In this document: positions 1 to 8,659 of the stretch, piece after piece
Position numbering within the stretch: position 1 is the stretch's first letter
Layout of the letters: the number at the start of each line of letters is the position of its first letter
IMG/VR virus record: IMGVR_UViG_3300017782_000155
Coordinates: 1 to 27,852 of that record
Source of the DNA: a virus
Strand: one strand, 5' to 3'
DNA length: 27,852 bases
Program-made: the position numbers and the translations under genes
Notes under the pieces: generated by a model
Seen by the model: only the letters and a program-made list of their open reading frames with translations
Told to the model about the DNA's origin: nothing
The model's database searches: none

Positions 1-1018
1 CACTAACATTTTCATCCATTATGTGACTAAGCATAACATAAGAATCATCAAAGTCTACATTGCCACTGTTGTTAACTTCGCCTAGTAAATATTGTAGCGC
101 GTGTGTGAATGTATTTGCTGAACTACCCGGGCTAGCGCCTGCGCCGATAGCTTCTTTAAATACCAGGAAAACATCAGTTACAGTAACTACATCATCTAGC
201 CAATCAGAAGCCAATTCATTATCAACAGTAATGTTAATATCGTATTTAACATCGTTTTCTAAACCAGTTACAATAGCTTGAGAATTAGCATCAAAGTTGC
301 CACTCGCTACACTATTATTATTACTTAATATATCGTATTTATAATGTGTCGGTTTGTCATTCTCTGTTTTAAGATTTATAGTAACACTTCCAGCATCACC
401 ACCTTCAACGCCAGACAATGTTATTTTTTGTTGCATTGCGTCCACATCGTATTTTGTTAATGTTGAATTGTCTTCAGCTCTCATCCAGTTAAGATGTGTT
501 ACATTATTATAATTGCTGTAGTTAGTATTAATCTTATCCTTAATTTTAAAATCAACTTCAATTAAAGTATTGTTATATGTTATGCCTACACCATCTTGAA
601 TTGTTATTCTTTCTACTGACCAATCGTTATCTGTAGGGTATGAATTAGTATCTCCTTGTACTTGTGATCTGTTAAACCAACCGTGTAAATACTGAGCTGA
701 AAGATTGTCCTCATCATAAGTACTTAAAACTTTATACTTATAACCGTCCCAATGTGTTAACGATGTTTGCGCATTTGTGTTGGCTGAGTTGTCGGTTACT
801 TTAAATCTATGAGTAATCTTCTGTAACAATTTGTTATTGTATTCATAATCAAATATATACAAGTTAGGATCTACATCTTCTGTAACTTGTATTGTATTAA
901 ACTTTATTGTTATAGTATCACCAACCGCAAAATCTTCGGCGTTTGTATAACTGTGATCAAGTTTTAAATCTTGTGCTAAGCAGAATAATGGTAATAATAA
1001 AAACAATAATTTTTTCAT
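1..1018 (-). CDS. Exported protein with Fn3-like and dockerin-like regions (partial, runs off left edge)
   Basis: The frame is open from the ATG at 1018 to the window edge, giving 339 complete codons without a stop, so the C-terminus is missing. Residues 1-16 form a signal peptide (MKKLLFLLLPLFCLAQ) with likely cleavage before Gln16, as in Bacteroidetes secreted proteins. Residues about 18-200 are beta-rich and resemble cohesin-type folds, with phrases such as YIFDYEYNNKLL. Residues about 215-275 look fibronectin III-like and end in TGLENDVKYDINITV. Residues 313-325 (GEVNNSGNVDFDD) match a dockerin calcium loop, with Glu at position 1 and Ser at position 5 in place of the usual Asp. The start overlaps the stop of the upstream gene (ATGA, 1015-1018). 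It may be a surface-displayed or virion-decorating protein, but its role is unknown. The frame is certain; the function is weak. Confidence 0.8.
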   Translation of the reverse strand, partial: MKKLLFLLLPLFCLAQDLKLDHSYTNAEDFAVGDTITIKFNTIQVTEDVDPNLYIFDYEYNNKLLQKITHRFKVTDNSANTNAQTSLTHWDGYKYKVLSTYDEDNLSAQYLHGWFNRSQVQGDTNSYPTDNDWSVERITIQDGVGITYNNTLIEVDFKIKDKINTNYSNYNNVTHLNWMRAEDNSTLTKYDVDAMQQKITLSGVEGGDAGSVTINLKTENDKPTHYKYDILSNNNSVASGNFDANSQAIVTGLENDVKYDINITVDNELASDWLDDVVTVTDVFLVFKEAIGAGASPGSSANTFTHALQYLLGEVNNSGNVDFDDSYVMLSHIMDENVS

Positions 1019-1479
1019 AGTTTTAATTTCTTAATAATGTTTTCAGATAATTTTTTTAATGCAACGCTAACACTGTTTTGCGTGAACTTTCCTTGCTCAT
1101 TTAATAAAATTAAAGATGTAGTTATATCTTTTGACGTGCCTTTTACTTTTACTTTTTTCTTTTTGTATTTGGCAATAGCAATTATTTCGGTTTGACTCGA
1201 TGATTTGCTATACAACGCAATATTTGATTGAGTACGTTTCACATCAAAATAAATTAGTTCAACATCTAAAACATTTTCACTTCTATCATTTAAGTTATAA
1301 TCTTGATCTTGAACCACTTCCTCTAATATGTTTTTCAAACCAAACCCAACGTTCCTATTGCCAACCAAAGGACCAGTTTGAATTGAATTTTTTATATCGT
1401 TTATTTTAATATCTTGTGCAGATATTACAATGCAAAATAATAAACTACTTACTATCTTTATTCCTTTTATGTACTTCAT
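1015..1479 (-). CDS. Small exported protein of unknown function
   Basis: This is a 154-residue protein. Residues 1-22 (MKYIKGIKIVSSLLFCIVIS then AQ) form a signal peptide with cleavage likely before Gln22. The mature protein begins QDIKIND, close to the QDLKLDH of the next gene's mature form. The rest is mixed alpha/beta and ends in a basic amphipathic helix (residues about 138-154). The central strand DVELIYFDVKRTQSN and the later KKKKVKVKGTSKDITTSLI give a faint likeness to small periplasmic outer-membrane assembly proteins such as CsgG- or LptE-like families, but nothing diagnostic is present. Its first 35 bases lie inside the end of the holin-like gene, and its stop overlaps the next start by ATGA. 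It may act in the periplasm during lysis or modify the infected cell's surface; this is inference. Confidence 0.8.
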   Translation of the reverse strand: MKYIKGIKIVSSLLFCIVISAQDIKINDIKNSIQTGPLVGNRNVGFGLKNILEEVVQDQDYNLNDRSENVLDVELIYFDVKRTQSNIALYSKSSSQTEIIAIAKYKKKKVKVKGTSKDITTSLILLNEQGKFTQNSVSVALKKLSENIIKKLKL

Positions 1480-1609
1480 ACCATCTTTGAACAGTAAAGC
1501 CTATTGAAACTAATAATAATATTATTTTAAGTATATCTTCAACCGAAGTCATTGAAACTGTAAATGCTGATGTGTTCAATGCTAACACTTTTAAATCTTG
1601 AGTATCCAT
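1445..1609 (-). CDS. Holin-like small membrane protein
   Basis: This 54-residue ORF starts at ATG 1609 and stops with TAG at 1445-1447. It has a short polar N-terminus (MDTQDLKVLALNTSAF), one hydrophobic segment (about residues 27-41, LKIILLLVSIGFTVQ), and a charged C-terminal tail (RWYEVHKRNKDSK). This small, single-span architecture with a positive tail suits a class III-like holin, and closely similar short proteins are common in marine phages near lysis genes (from memory). The ATG directly follows the stop of the 91-aa gene, and the 3' end overlaps the exported-protein gene by 35 bases, so translation is probably coupled. No endolysin is visible in this window. Coding status is well supported by position; the holin role is inferred. 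Confidence 0.75.
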   Translation of the reverse strand: MDTQDLKVLALNTSAFTVSMTSVEDILKIILLLVSIGFTVQRWYEVHKRNKDSK

Positions 1610-1885
1610 TTATTTTTTTCTTTTAACTGATTTGACCCTTCTTGGTTTTCCTTTTGGTTGTCCTAAGCTTTTCTTTTCCCTGATTTTTTTTGCTTTTTCA
1701 GATGAAGACATTTCGCTTGCTGTTTTTGGTGTTTTACTAGATACTCTTTTGCTTGGTCTACAATACGGCACACCTCTGCCGTCACCTTTTTTACGGCCAC
1801 AAGCTTTTCCTGTTCTAACGTCAACCCATTTTTCCTTGAACCAACGTTTAAGTGATGCACCTTTTTTGGTTTTTCTTACGGCCAT
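1610..1885 (-). CDS. Small very basic protein (DUF5872-like)
   Basis: This is a 91-residue protein extremely rich in Lys and Arg. The N-terminal half holds the recognisable core: GASLKRWFKEKWVDVRTGK, then CGRKKGDGRGVPYCRPSKR, with Cys29 and Cys42 as a possible metal-binding or disulfide pair. The C-terminal half is low-complexity and basic, ending KSVKRKK. From memory this resembles the DUF5872-type motif of marine phages and large algal viruses; a homology search would settle it. The basic charge suggests nucleic-acid binding, perhaps inside the virion, but no function is established. The start overlaps the previous stop by one base (TAATG at 1884-1887 on the minus strand), and the holin-like start follows its stop directly. 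Confidence 0.8.
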   Translation of the reverse strand: MAVRKTKKGASLKRWFKEKWVDVRTGKACGRKKGDGRGVPYCRPSKRVSSKTPKTASEMSSSEKAKKIREKKSLGQPKGKPRRVKSVKRKK

Positions 1886-2223
1886 TATCTAATTGTTCTT
1901 TTTGTTAATGTTTTTCCGTTGGTTTCACTTGTAAAAGTTCCTCTATGGAAACCTTGAGCAATATCTTTTTGTAATCTACTAGACATCATAACGTCTTTCA
2001 TACTGGATGTTTCCATAGGAAACATTTTACCTACCTCTTGCATTCTATTCCAAACACTATCATTGTCTTTGTTAAATTTTTCAAAATCTAGTTTGCTAAT
2101 TTCTTTACCATTTCTTTTATAAAGAGTATCGCTGCTAACCATATTTCTGACAGTGTACCCTTTTGGGTCGTCAGCAACTATAACAACGTCGGCTTTAGGA
2201 TCTTTAAATCTTTTTTTGCTCAT
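1885..2223 (-). CDS. Hypothetical phage protein, 112 aa
   Basis: I do not recognise this 112-residue protein. It begins MSKKRFKDPKADVVIVADDP and ends with a basic TLTKRTIR. It is predicted soluble, with no membrane segment or signal peptide. A Met-rich middle (MQEVGKMFPMETSSMKDVMM, about residues 61-80) is notable and may be an amphipathic helix. It sits between two small basic proteins in a coupled cassette: its ATG overlaps the stop of the 39-aa gene (ATGA at 2220-2223) and its own stop overlaps the next start. The context after the internal virion genes and before the holin suggests a minor virion component or a late accessory protein. Coding status is secure from the packing; function is unknown. 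Confidence 0.75.
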   Translation of the reverse strand: MSKKRFKDPKADVVIVADDPKGYTVRNMVSSDTLYKRNGKEISKLDFEKFNKDNDSVWNRMQEVGKMFPMETSSMKDVMMSSRLQKDIAQGFHRGTFTSETNGKTLTKRTIR

Positions 2224-2339
2224 TGCTTTTTATTTTTACCTTTGTTTTTTCTGCACTTAGCTATAGCTCCACTCGCATATGCGGATGGGAATACTTTGTA
2301 TTGTCTTTTTACTTTATAGTAACACGCATCTTTTGGCAT
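2220..2339 (-). CDS. 39-aa basic mini-protein with conserved phage motif
   Basis: This short ORF runs from ATG 2339 to TGA 2220-2222 and encodes 39 residues. Its sequence contains DACYYKVKRQYKVFPSAYASG followed by AIAKCRKNKG and a basic tail. From memory, the 'YKVFPSAYASG..xKCRK' phrase recurs in many marine phages and some large viruses, so this is likely a real gene despite its size. Two cysteines (Cys6, Cys29) might pair or bind a metal. It begins two bases after the stop of the giant internal protein and its stop overlaps the next ATG (ATGA), giving strong operon-packing support. A nucleic-acid-binding role is plausible given the charge, but not shown. Confidence 0.7.
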   Translation of the reverse strand: MPKDACYYKVKRQYKVFPSAYASGAIAKCRKNKGKNKKQ

Positions 2340-2341
2340 AA

Positions 2342-5300
2342 TTAATTGTTTTTAAATTTTTCATTGTATTCTTTTTCAAAAGCAGAGGCATCAAATCTCG
2401 TTGATTTTTGCTTTTTCTTTTTTCTCTTATCTTGTTTCCATTCTAGTTCCCATTTACTCCAACCTAAAATATTAGCAATTCGCATCCAATCAGCATTTTC
2501 AGTATCTAGCGCATCTTTTATATTGGTTAATTTTTTAATACCTCTATCAAGCGGAACGTTTGTTGTTGCACTAATTAATTGACCAATAGCTAAATAAGCT
2601 GGATTGTCTAATGCAAATCCTTTTTCTTTTATTTCTTTTTTATTCCAATCAAATGTTCTACCAGCCGATCTTACTTTTCTTATTTTAGATGATACTGGAG
2701 GGGATAAATTTATTAGTTCTAAAGCGGAATCCTGCATTGGTTTTCCTTCAGCTACTTTTAATATTGCATTTTTTAGAGTTGAAATTGCAGCACCATGGAA
2801 TCCAATACCTCTTAATAATGAGTCAGCCATACCGTTGGCAATATTTCCATATTTTTGTTTTTCTTTTTCATCTTCAGCTTCATCTCCAAAAGACAAAGCA
2901 AATAAGGCTTGTTGTAATGCATTGAATATAACATTTTGTATCATACCGTAATATAATATTTTTGATATATTACTTTTCGTGTCACCACGTCCGTTTTTAA
3001 GATCACTAGCAGCTCTTTGCATAATTCTAGCATATTGAGCTGGCGTATTAGCAAAAGCCAATATAATACGCCCTAATGGGCCAGCCTGCTGTTGGCTAAT
3101 TCTATCAGGCCTGCTTGATTGTTGTGATTCCTCTGCTATTTCTCTAAAATCTAAAAATGCTTTTTGCTCGGCATCTTTTTGGGGCATACCGTCTTTAACA
3201 TAAGATTTTACCCTGTTTCTATAAAATGTAGCGCCACCAGATGCAATAGCAAAACTATCCGCAATTTGTGTTGGTAAAAATCCTAATTTCAATAGTTTGT
3301 TTACAAAAGCTTTGGCTTTATTATCAGATTCAGCTGCTATTTCAGCAATATCAGCTTCATTAACGTTTATTTTTAAACCATTTCTTCTTTCAACTAAATA
3401 GTTTGAGTTCATTATGAACATTACGTCTTTCCAATATTGAGGCTGATTAGCAAATGCTGTTGAAGCTTTAAATATATTATTATCGTTCCAATTTATAAAG
3501 TTAACAGATGATATAGTTTGTAGCACCGCGGATCTCATATTAAAGAACATGATTGCCCCAACAGAGCCGTTAAGCCAATCTACAAATCTGGATGTTAATC
3601 TATCGTTACCAAATTTTCTATTGCTACCAGATTTCATGCGCTCAAGCATGTTTTCTAAAGCCATTTTATAGCCCTTACCATACGCTGCCTCAAGTTTATT
3701 TAAATTAGCTTCATTAAATATTTCATCAGCATTTGTTTGCCATTTAGATAAAGCTTGTTTTCTTGTAGTTGTATTTAATCCTTGTAATAAATCTGTTGAT
3801 ATTGTTCCTACAAGCCAATTTTTATCAGGCGCAGGGTATCCCTCTACATTAATAGCCGATAATTCATCAGCAAACTTTTTTAATTTTTCGTTTGATTCTA
3901 TATATTTATTTAATGTTTTCCCATCTGCTATTGATAGTCCCGGAACTTTTAAACCTTGTTTTGTCCACACATATGTTCTTAAAGCATCACTTACAGAATA
4001 TGGTTCTCCCGGTATTTTTTTCTTTAATTCTTTTGGTGCTATTTCAGCAATTTTTTTAATTTGGTTATATTTTTCAGCTAAAACAACTCTAGCTTGTGAT
4101 ATAGCCACATTGCCTTGAGCCCAAGGATCTAATAAATTTTCTTTTATCCAAGCAAGATGTTTATTCCCTTCTTTACCTTTACCAACAAATTTTCTTACTA
4201 ACCCTTCAAAATCTTGAGCGGATGGAGGTATACCAAGCATATCGTATTTACCTTTATCTTTGCCGACTATTGCAGCTTTTGATTGGCCGTATCTTTTTCT
4301 TGATTCAATTTTTGTAGAATTTTCTAAAATATCATTAAACTCAACATCTAAACTTTTCTTTTTATCGCTTTTACTTAATTTTGATTTTAAAGTTTTATAA
4401 TCGGTGCCTTTACTTTTAGGCTTACCCGCTAATGATAATTGAACAACTCTAGTCAAAGTTGTAAATTTATCAGTAGATTTTCCAGTTGATTTCCAACTAA
4501 CAGTGACTCTACTTTGCAAACCAGATTCAAATAAATCTTTACCACCAAATTTAGCAATATCTGAACCAATTCCCCAAACTCCAGCGGCTGTTCCATCTAA
4601 AAATACCATATATTCTAGAGGAATACCTTTGTTTTTACCCTTAGTAGTGTAAAAAGCTTTTACTAAATTTCCATAATCATTAAGAATTTCAGATTTAGAC
4701 TTAACCACCTCAAACAAACTATTTTGTTTATCTGTAATTACTTTTTTACCATTAATAAATTTTGGAAATTTAATTGTTGTGTCTCCCACAATAATTTCAG
4801 AATCTTTAAAACCAATTCTTTTTAAATCTTTAATAATATCATTTTTAATACTATCACTAAACTTTTTTAATTTATTAGCTAGCCCTTGAGGTAAAACACT
4901 GGTATCAATTTGTATAAAACTTCCGGTTCTATCAGTATGCTTAGTTTTAACTTCTATGCCAAATTTTATACCCTTGTATTCTATTTCAATATCTACTCCA
5001 GTATCACCAACAACTAGCTTTTCTAAATCTGGTTTATTTAAAATTTTTATACCTGGTAGTATTTTTTCTAATTTTTGAGCTAAAAATAATTCAGCAGCCT
5101 GTCCTGTTCTGTTTTTCATAAAATCTACAGGATCAAAATCTGGAAATTCTTTTTTAAGGACTTTAGCTTTATTCATAAATTCTTCAAAAGCTTCTTTAAA
5201 GTCTACTGTTTTAGATGCAAAAGTAGATATAATTTTACCAAACCCAGGTGATAAAATAACTTCTTCAGCTAATTGTTTTTTCTTTTTATTTTTTGAAAAT

Positions 5301-8300
5301 TTAGCCCCAACAGTTCGTTCAATTTTTCTAGCCACAGTAGCCTGCTCGTTTATATTTAATCCAGCAATTTCAAGAGCGGAAGGCGTCATATCAAACCCTA
5401 ACTGAACAGCTATACCTCTAGCTAAAGCATCTTTTCTTCCTCTTACTTTAAAAAATTCTTTAAATTGTTCTTTAGTAGGCCTTAGTCTATCATATAAATC
5501 TACCCCTTGAGCTTCATTTTCAACAAACGCTCTTCCTTCGTCTCGTGCTTTTCTTATGTCTGCTTGTTTTGTTAATCTTCTATTATATTTTGTAAATATT
5601 TTTTTGTCAGCCGGAACTAATTTTTCGGCTTGTATAAAAAATTGAATAGGCATATGATTAAGTATACTAGAGTATTCTTTATCTAAAAACGCGTCAAAAT
5701 CTTTCATTTGTGCTTTTACACTTTTATAAAGATTAGCCCCATAAGTTTTTACTAAAAAATTTCTAAACTTTTTATCGTCAATGCTAACTTCATCTAGTAC
5801 TACCGCATCGTAGACAACATCAAATATTTCTTGTGCTAATTCTGGCGTTACTATAGAGGTGTTTTCTTTTAGCTTAGATTTTGGTATTGATTCCTCCGTC
5901 TGCAACAAACTTTGATCAACCATATCTTCTATAGATTGACTATCTGTATCAACAACTTGTATAGTTGTAGTTTCCCCACCAGTTTGTTTTTCTATCGATG
6001 TAGTTTTAATCTCTTTAACATATTGTTCTTTAACATCTAATAATGACTTATACGCTATACCCCCTGTTCCTTTTCCTTTACTAGAGCCATATATATAACT
6101 AAATAAACTTCTTTTATTTCCGTCTACTGTTGGTTTGTAATTTTTTAAAACTCTGTCAGTAATTCTTTCTCTTATTTTTCTAAGAGCTTCTGATTGTATT
6201 TCTTTAGGTAATCCCCCTAGGTTTTTATCAGCAGCTATTAAGTTACTTAAATACCCATCCAGTATTTGATTCCCCTCAATTTCTTTATAAACGCCCGATA
6301 CAGCTTTATTATTTTTCTTAAAGTCATCTTGAGTTTTAATTTCTTCAGTAATGTAGCTATCTAGTGTATTAGACATAGAAGCTGTGCTAACCGATTTCTT
6401 TTTAATTGTTTGTTTTTTGTCAACTATTTCAACACCGTCTTTTGATGTAGTAATTTCGTAATTTAATAACTTGTTTTTCTTATTAACATTAGTATTAAAA
6501 TTTCTAATAAAATCTACTATATCTTTACCTGTGTTTAATTCAATTTTTGATTTACCAATTATATTATCAAAAGTATTTTTAAGAGATCTTTTAATACCAT
6601 CAATTTTACTTTCATCTAAATTAATTTTTTGTTTAGATATTATATCTGAAAATATAGTAAAATACTCTTCATTGGCCCCTTTTTTAAGTTTACCTGTTTT
6701 TTTATCAGTATAATTTTGAGTAATCCTACTTTCTATTTCTTTTAAAATTTGCGTCCCCTCTTCGCTTTTATTTAAATAATCTTTGAAAGAGTCCACTAAA
6801 GGCTGCATTGATGCGTCATTCACTTTAAAAGCTCTAGACATAACATAATGTAATAACTCATGTCCCAATACATTTGTTGATTCTGCTTCAGCGACCGCCT
6901 TTTTATTAATGAATATTTTAGCCTTACCTCCTGATTCATCTAAAAACATGCCCTCAGCTTTACCCATGCCTTCTGGTAAGTTACTTTCATTTACATAAGT
7001 TATATCTAAATCTTCTTTATTAACGCCTTTAAGCTTGTTTAATTTTTCAAAAACAATTTCACTATCTATAAGCGCTTCTGAAATTTTTCTATCATTCGCT
7101 GCATCAATTTCATTAAATTCCATTATATCAGCATTTTGCTGGTATCTTTTGTCAATTTCTTTTTTAACCTCTTCTTGGTGTATTTTTGAGTATTTATCTG
7201 ATCTTAAATCACCTTGCGATTCTCTAATTACATCCAAATTCTCACCGTATTGTATTAACTCAGTTTTAGTTAAACCATCAAGTTTGTTTTTTAATTTGTT
7301 TTTATGCTCAATAGACTGAGCCTCTAGCTTTTTAATTTTGTTTTCAAAAACTTTCTTTTTTCTTTTTGTTGGAGCCGCTTCTAAATCATTTTTAGCATTT
7401 ACTATTTGTTGATTAATTTTTAAATCTTCTTCTTTCCAAGACGCTGGTGCAATATATTCATATAAAGCGTCTTTATTTTGTGAAGTTTTAAATTGTGTTA
7501 TTACAGAACCTGTTGAGTTTACAGGGCCACCTAAAAAGCCACCAATAACAAAACTATTGAATATGTTTTTAAAATAAGCTGGGTCCTCATCAAATAATAA
7601 AGCATCACTTAGATCTTGAATATAACTATTTGCAGCTTCAGTCGCGCCTTCTTGTAAAAAGCCAACTGCCCCAGCCCCAATTACTTTTGCTGTTGCACCA
7701 AAAAATCCTTTTGTGAAATCTTCAATAGCTTTCTTTTTAGGGCCTTTGCTTAGGTTTTTAATCTTTCCTAATCCCTTAAAAAATTTACCACCCAAATATT
7801 CCGTTGCCCATTCTGATCCACCTTTTATTAAGGCAGAACCATATAATTCAGAAGCGGTTGCCCCCGGTCTATTTTTTAAATTTTCTCTAAAATCATTTCC
7901 AGAGGTAGATGCACCAAGTAATGCCCCGCCATATACTGGGTTTGCAATTGCTAAAGCTAAAGATGGAGCAGAAAAAGCGGCTTGACTTGCGGCTAAATCT
8001 GCAGCATCACCAATTCTTCCTGCGTATACTAAATCCTGTACATCTAATACATTACCTTCGTTATCGTATTTTTTTACACTTATTTCTTTTGCTAGATTCA
8101 ATTGTTCATACATTGGTTCTAGATCAATTTTATCACCATGTTTTCTTGCCCAATCACCCAAGCCTTCATCTATATCATCTGCTAAAGAAACCGTACTCAT
8201 AAGGTCTACCAAACCAGCAGGTCCAGTTGCGGCTATAATAGGAGAAGCTATCATGTCAATAGCATCAACAATACCTCCACCAATTTCCATAGTACCTATG

Positions 8301-8653
8301 GTTGCATTGTACATTTTTTCCTGGGCCCAATCTGGTAATAAACCAAATATGCTAGTTCCAGGGGTTGGCACACTGCCTATAGCATCAAAAGTAGCTTTTC
8401 TTTTTGCTGTATCTCTATTTTCTAAAGCTTGAGATACCGATAAACCAGGATCCGATTTGGACTCCATATCGGGTGCTAAAGTTTCCTCCACAACCGCACC
8501 CGGTGTTGTGGGAGTTTGAAAATCCTGCTCAACAGGATCTATTTGTTTTACTTCAGGATTGTTTTTTAAAAGCTCTTCTAAACTTATATTTCTTCTACTT
8601 GCTTCACCTTGTAATTCTTCTAAAGTAAGCTGCACTCCATTGTATTCAAACAT
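2342..8653 (-). CDS. Giant internal virion / polyvalent protein with metallopeptidase and nuclease-like domains
   Basis: This 2103-residue protein is probably carried in the virion and ejected with DNA, as with the large internal proteins of T7-like and marine podoviruses. Residues about 120-380 contain several Gly/Ala-rich hydrophobic stretches that could insert into membranes. Residues 410-510 are Lys/Glu-rich and probably coiled. A zincin metallopeptidase motif HELLH lies at 598-602. Residues about 1184-1250 match a PD-(D/E)xK nuclease layout: Glu1188, Asp1221, Glu1234-Val-Lys1236. Residues 1685-1925 form a helical region ending in AFANTPAQYARIMQRAASDL and hydrophobic helices, typical of the C-terminal part of large polyvalent phage proteins. 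The C-terminus is basic. It follows two smaller probable internal proteins with a six-base gap. Coding and class are strong; domain activities are inferred from motifs. Confidence 0.88.
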   Translation of the reverse strand: MFEYNGVQLTLEELQGEASRRNISLEELLKNNPEVKQIDPVEQDFQTPTTPGAVVEETLAPDMESKSDPGLSVSQALENRDTAKRKATFDAIGSVPTPGTSIFGLLPDWAQEKMYNATIGTMEIGGGIVDAIDMIASPIIAATGPAGLVDLMSTVSLADDIDEGLGDWARKHGDKIDLEPMYEQLNLAKEISVKKYDNEGNVLDVQDLVYAGRIGDAADLAASQAAFSAPSLALAIANPVYGGALLGASTSGNDFRENLKNRPGATASELYGSALIKGGSEWATEYLGGKFFKGLGKIKNLSKGPKKKAIEDFTKGFFGATAKVIGAGAVGFLQEGATEAANSYIQDLSDALLFDEDPAYFKNIFNSFVIGGFLGGPVNSTGSVITQFKTSQNKDALYEYIAPASWKEEDLKINQQIVNAKNDLEAAPTKRKKKVFENKIKKLEAQSIEHKNKLKNKLDGLTKTELIQYGENLDVIRESQGDLRSDKYSKIHQEEVKKEIDKRYQQNADIMEFNEIDAANDRKISEALIDSEIVFEKLNKLKGVNKEDLDITYVNESNLPEGMGKAEGMFLDESGGKAKIFINKKAVAEAESTNVLGHELLHYVMSRAFKVNDASMQPLVDSFKDYLNKSEEGTQILKEIESRITQNYTDKKTGKLKKGANEEYFTIFSDIISKQKINLDESKIDGIKRSLKNTFDNIIGKSKIELNTGKDIVDFIRNFNTNVNKKNKLLNYEITTSKDGVEIVDKKQTIKKKSVSTASMSNTLDSYITEEIKTQDDFKKNNKAVSGVYKEIEGNQILDGYLSNLIAADKNLGGLPKEIQSEALRKIRERITDRVLKNYKPTVDGNKRSLFSYIYGSSKGKGTGGIAYKSLLDVKEQYVKEIKTTSIEKQTGGETTTIQVVDTDSQSIEDMVDQSLLQTEESIPKSKLKENTSIVTPELAQEIFDVVYDAVVLDEVSIDDKKFRNFLVKTYGANLYKSVKAQMKDFDAFLDKEYSSILNHMPIQFFIQAEKLVPADKKIFTKYNRRLTKQADIRKARDEGRAFVENEAQGVDLYDRLRPTKEQFKEFFKVRGRKDALARGIAVQLGFDMTPSALEIAGLNINEQATVARKIERTVGAKFSKNKKKKQLAEEVILSPGFGKIISTFASKTVDFKEAFEEFMNKAKVLKKEFPDFDPVDFMKNRTGQAAELFLAQKLEKILPGIKILNKPDLEKLVVGDTGVDIEIEYKGIKFGIEVKTKHTDRTGSFIQIDTSVLPQGLANKLKKFSDSIKNDIIKDLKRIGFKDSEIIVGDTTIKFPKFINGKKVITDKQNSLFEVVKSKSEILNDYGNLVKAFYTTKGKNKGIPLEYMVFLDGTAAGVWGIGSDIAKFGGKDLFESGLQSRVTVSWKSTGKSTDKFTTLTRVVQLSLAGKPKSKGTDYKTLKSKLSKSDKKKSLDVEFNDILENSTKIESRKRYGQSKAAIVGKDKGKYDMLGIPPSAQDFEGLVRKFVGKGKEGNKHLAWIKENLLDPWAQGNVAISQARVVLAEKYNQIKKIAEIAPKELKKKIPGEPYSVSDALRTYVWTKQGLKVPGLSIADGKTLNKYIESNEKLKKFADELSAINVEGYPAPDKNWLVGTISTDLLQGLNTTTRKQALSKWQTNADEIFNEANLNKLEAAYGKGYKMALENMLERMKSGSNRKFGNDRLTSRFVDWLNGSVGAIMFFNMRSAVLQTISSVNFINWNDNNIFKASTAFANQPQYWKDVMFIMNSNYLVERRNGLKINVNEADIAEIAAESDNKAKAFVNKLLKLGFLPTQIADSFAIASGGATFYRNRVKSYVKDGMPQKDAEQKAFLDFREIAEESQQSSRPDRISQQQAGPLGRIILAFANTPAQYARIMQRAASDLKNGRGDTKSNISKILYYGMIQNVIFNALQQALFALSFGDEAEDEKEKQKYGNIANGMADSLLRGIGFHGAAISTLKNAILKVAEGKPMQDSALELINLSPPVSSKIRKVRSAGRTFDWNKKEIKEKGFALDNPAYLAIGQLISATTNVPLDRGIKKLTNIKDALDTENADWMRIANILGWSKWELEWKQDKRKKKKQKSTRFDASAFEKEYNEKFKNN

Positions 8654-8659
8654 AATATA

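Noticed and set aside
1632-1892. 86-codon plus-strand frame opposite the small basic gene
   Set aside because: It is hydrophobic because it is antisense to a Lys/Arg-rich gene (AAA gives TTT), a typical shadow that mimics a membrane protein.
7909-8202. 97-codon plus-strand frame rich in Leu and His
   Set aside because: It is antisense to the giant internal protein, has no domain, and lies inside a continuous, well-supported 2103-codon gene.
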